Assembly (NCBI GenBank): GCA_964478055.1
Contig: CAYZHV010000194.1
Location: 1 to 7,585, forward strand
Direction of reading: 5' to 3'
DNA length: 7,585 nucleotides
Source: CAYZHV01 sp964478055
Lineage (GTDB): Bacteria > Spirochaetota > Spirochaetia > DSM-27196 > Alkalispirochaetaceae
Shown here: positions 6,470-7,585 of the stretch, piece by piece
How the letters are laid out: each line of letters starts with the position of its first letter
Position numbering within the stretch: the stretch's first letter is position 1
Translations under genes and position numbers: made by a program
The notes under the pieces: model-generated
Told to the model about the DNA's origin: nothing
Databases searched by the model: none
Seen by the model: the letters and a program-made list of their open reading frames with translations, nothing else

Positions 6470-7375
6470 CTATCCTTGGGCGAATCGAACGGCCAGGGCG
6501 AGGGAGTTCGCCTTGGTCTCGGCACTGTCCGCCCGGGAGGTGAGGACAATCGGCGCCGCCGCCCCGGCTATCACTCCGGCGACCTTTGCCCCGGCGAGAA
6601 ACGCCAGCGCCTTGTAGAGGATGTTCCCCGCCTCGATATCCGGCACCAGCAGCAGATCCGCCAATCCCGCCACGGGGCCCTCTATCCCCTTGTGTGCCGC
6701 CGCCGACGGGCTCACAGCGTTATCGAGCGCGTAAGGTCCGGCGACAACGCATCCGTCTATCTCCCCGGTCGCGTTCTTTCTCGCGAGCTCCGCGGCGTCC
6801 CCGGTGCAGGGCATTTTCTCGTTCACTTTCTCCTTGGCGCAAAGGACCGCCACCTTCGGCTCCTCGAGCCCGAGCCCACGAAGGAGCTCCACGCCGTTGC
6901 GCAGGATCGCTTCTTTCCGCTCCAGGTCCGGGTCGATGTTCATAGCCGCGTCGGTCACGGCCAGGAGCCGAGGGAAGCCCTCGATCTCGAAGAGTGCCAC
7001 ATGGCTCAGGACACGGTCGGTTCGAAGGCCCTCCTCCTTCTCCAGCACCGCCGAGAGGATCACCGAAGTATCGACGAGTCCCTTCATCAGTACCTCCGCC
7101 TCACCCCGGGATACCGCCCGGACCGCGTGCCTTGCTGCTTCCTGGGGATCCGGGACGTCGATAATTTCCACGGAGTTTCGGGGAAGGGAGAGGGGTTCGA
7201 GGAGCTCTTCCACCTCAGGACCAGGACCGAAGAGGAGCCCCCGGCAGAAACCCGCTTGCGCAGCCTCCGCCACCGCCTGGAGAACCTCCTGGTCCGCCGC
7301 GGCGGCGACTGCCACGGTTACCTTTTTTCCCGCGGAGACTTGATCTCTGAGAGCCTCGAAGGAGAGGAGCGCCAT
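6470..7375 (-). CDS. ptb: Phosphate acyltransferase, probably phosphate butyryltransferase
   Basis: Protein of 301 residues, the usual size of Ptb. It transfers an acyl group from acyl-CoA to phosphate, giving acyl-phosphate and CoA; a kinase then makes ATP from the acyl-phosphate. Family hallmarks are the MKGLVDTS region at 97-104, ALDNAVSPSAAAHKGI at 216-231, GPVAGLADLLLVPDIEAGN at 233-251, and APIVLTSRADS at 274-284. These fit the butyryl-type enzymes better than the acetyl-type Pta, though chain-length preference cannot be read directly. The ATG at 7375 lies 14 bases after the stop of the upstream oxidoreductase gene. AGGAAG overlaps that stop, about 10 bases from the ATG, suggesting translational coupling. 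It is the last gene of its operon, ending 36 bases from the convergent dehydrogenase. No acyl kinase gene is in the window; one may lie upstream beyond position 7585. Confidence 0.92.
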   Translation of the reverse strand: MALLSFEALRDQVSAGKKVTVAVAAAADQEVLQAVAEAAQAGFCRGLLFGPGPEVEELLEPLSLPRNSVEIIDVPDPQEAARHAVRAVSRGEAEVLMKGLVDTSVILSAVLEKEEGLRTDRVLSHVALFEIEGFPRLLAVTDAAMNIDPDLERKEAILRNGVELLRGLGLEEPKVAVLCAKEKVNEKMPCTGDAAELARKNATGEIDGCVVAGPYALDNAVSPSAAAHKGIEGPVAGLADLLLVPDIEAGNILYKALAFLAGAKVAGVIAGAAAPIVLTSRADSAETKANSLALAVRFAQG

Positions 7376-7389
7376 CTGCCTGCGTCTTC

Positions 7390-7585
7390 CTATCGACCGG
7401 CGCCACCGACGGCGCCTACCGGGTGCTCCTTGGCGAAGGCGATGCCGAGCTCTCCACCCTTACGAAGGGCCTCCTCGTTTTTCGGCAGGAACTGCGCCTT
7501 GCTAGGAGCAAAGACCTTCCCGAGTGCCTCTACCGTTTCTTCCAGGGCAAAGAGCCCCGTGGCACCGAGAAATGCGCCGAGCATC
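7390..7585 (-). CDS. 2-oxoacid:ferredoxin oxidoreductase gamma-type subunit, C-terminal fragment
   Basis: The last 64 codons of a gene that enters from the right edge. The sequence MLGAFLGATGLFALE followed by an amphipathic stretch and NEEALRKGGELG resembles the C-terminus of the gamma/small subunits of pyruvate- or 2-oxoisovalerate-ferredoxin oxidoreductases, where a conserved N-x-x-x-LGA-type segment precedes an N-x-x-A-x-x-x-G ending. These enzymes decarboxylate 2-oxoacids to acyl-CoA and reduce ferredoxin. The first visible Met is probably internal, because the conserved segment normally lies far inside the protein. It is followed 14 bases later by ptb, which would use its acyl-CoA product. 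A fragment this short cannot give substrate specificity. Confidence 0.7.
   Translation of the reverse strand, partial: MLGAFLGATGLFALEETVEALGKVFAPSKAQFLPKNEEALRKGGELGIAFAKEHPVGAVGGAGR

Overview
The window is a GC-rich (roughly 60% by eye), gene-dense bacterial chromosomal segment with three blocks. No RNA gene, insertion sequence, CRISPR array or phage gene was seen. Every kilobase is accounted for by a gene, and the only gap over 100 bases is the 131-base divergent intergenic region at 5325-5455.

Block 1 (1-5360, minus strand) is a complete-looking SOS mutagenesis operon, read right to left: lexA, imuA, imuB, dnaE2. The genes are tightly packed: lexA and imuA overlap by 11 bases, imuA and imuB by 23 bases, and imuB and dnaE2 are 2 bases apart. 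Each downstream gene has a good Shine-Dalgarno sequence inside its upstream neighbour. dnaE2 runs off the left edge with 845 codons open and no frameshift. The products are the SOS repressor/autoprotease, a RecA-like accessory protein, a catalytically dead Y-family polymerase with a beta-clamp peptide, and an error-prone C-family polymerase carrying the catalytic aspartates. Together they form the known lexA-regulated translesion mutasome. Upstream of lexA is a perfect 22-base palindrome that fits between candidate -35 and -10 boxes. It is a strong candidate LexA operator, and its sequence is not one of the family consensus boxes I know. The predicted transcription start falls on or next to the lexA ATG, and no Shine-Dalgarno is present, so lexA may be translated from a leaderless mRNA.

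Block 2 (5456-6433, plus strand) is a divergently transcribed D-isomer-specific 2-hydroxyacid dehydrogenase homologue. It appears to lack the usual catalytic Glu and has an arginine-rich cofactor loop.

Block 3 (6470-7585, minus strand) is the end of an energy-metabolism operon: the C-terminus of a probable 2-oxoacid:ferredoxin oxidoreductase gamma-type subunit, followed by a phosphate acyl(butyryl)transferase. The pair suggests oxidative decarboxylation of 2-oxoacids to acyl-CoA and then acyl-phosphate, giving substrate-level ATP, as in anaerobic amino-acid fermentation.

The host is probably an anaerobic or facultative bacterium with an SOS response. A Spirochaeta-type organism would fit the branched-chain acid fermentation, but phylum assignment from this window is only a guess. 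The most unusual content is the lexA control region rather than a new gene system.
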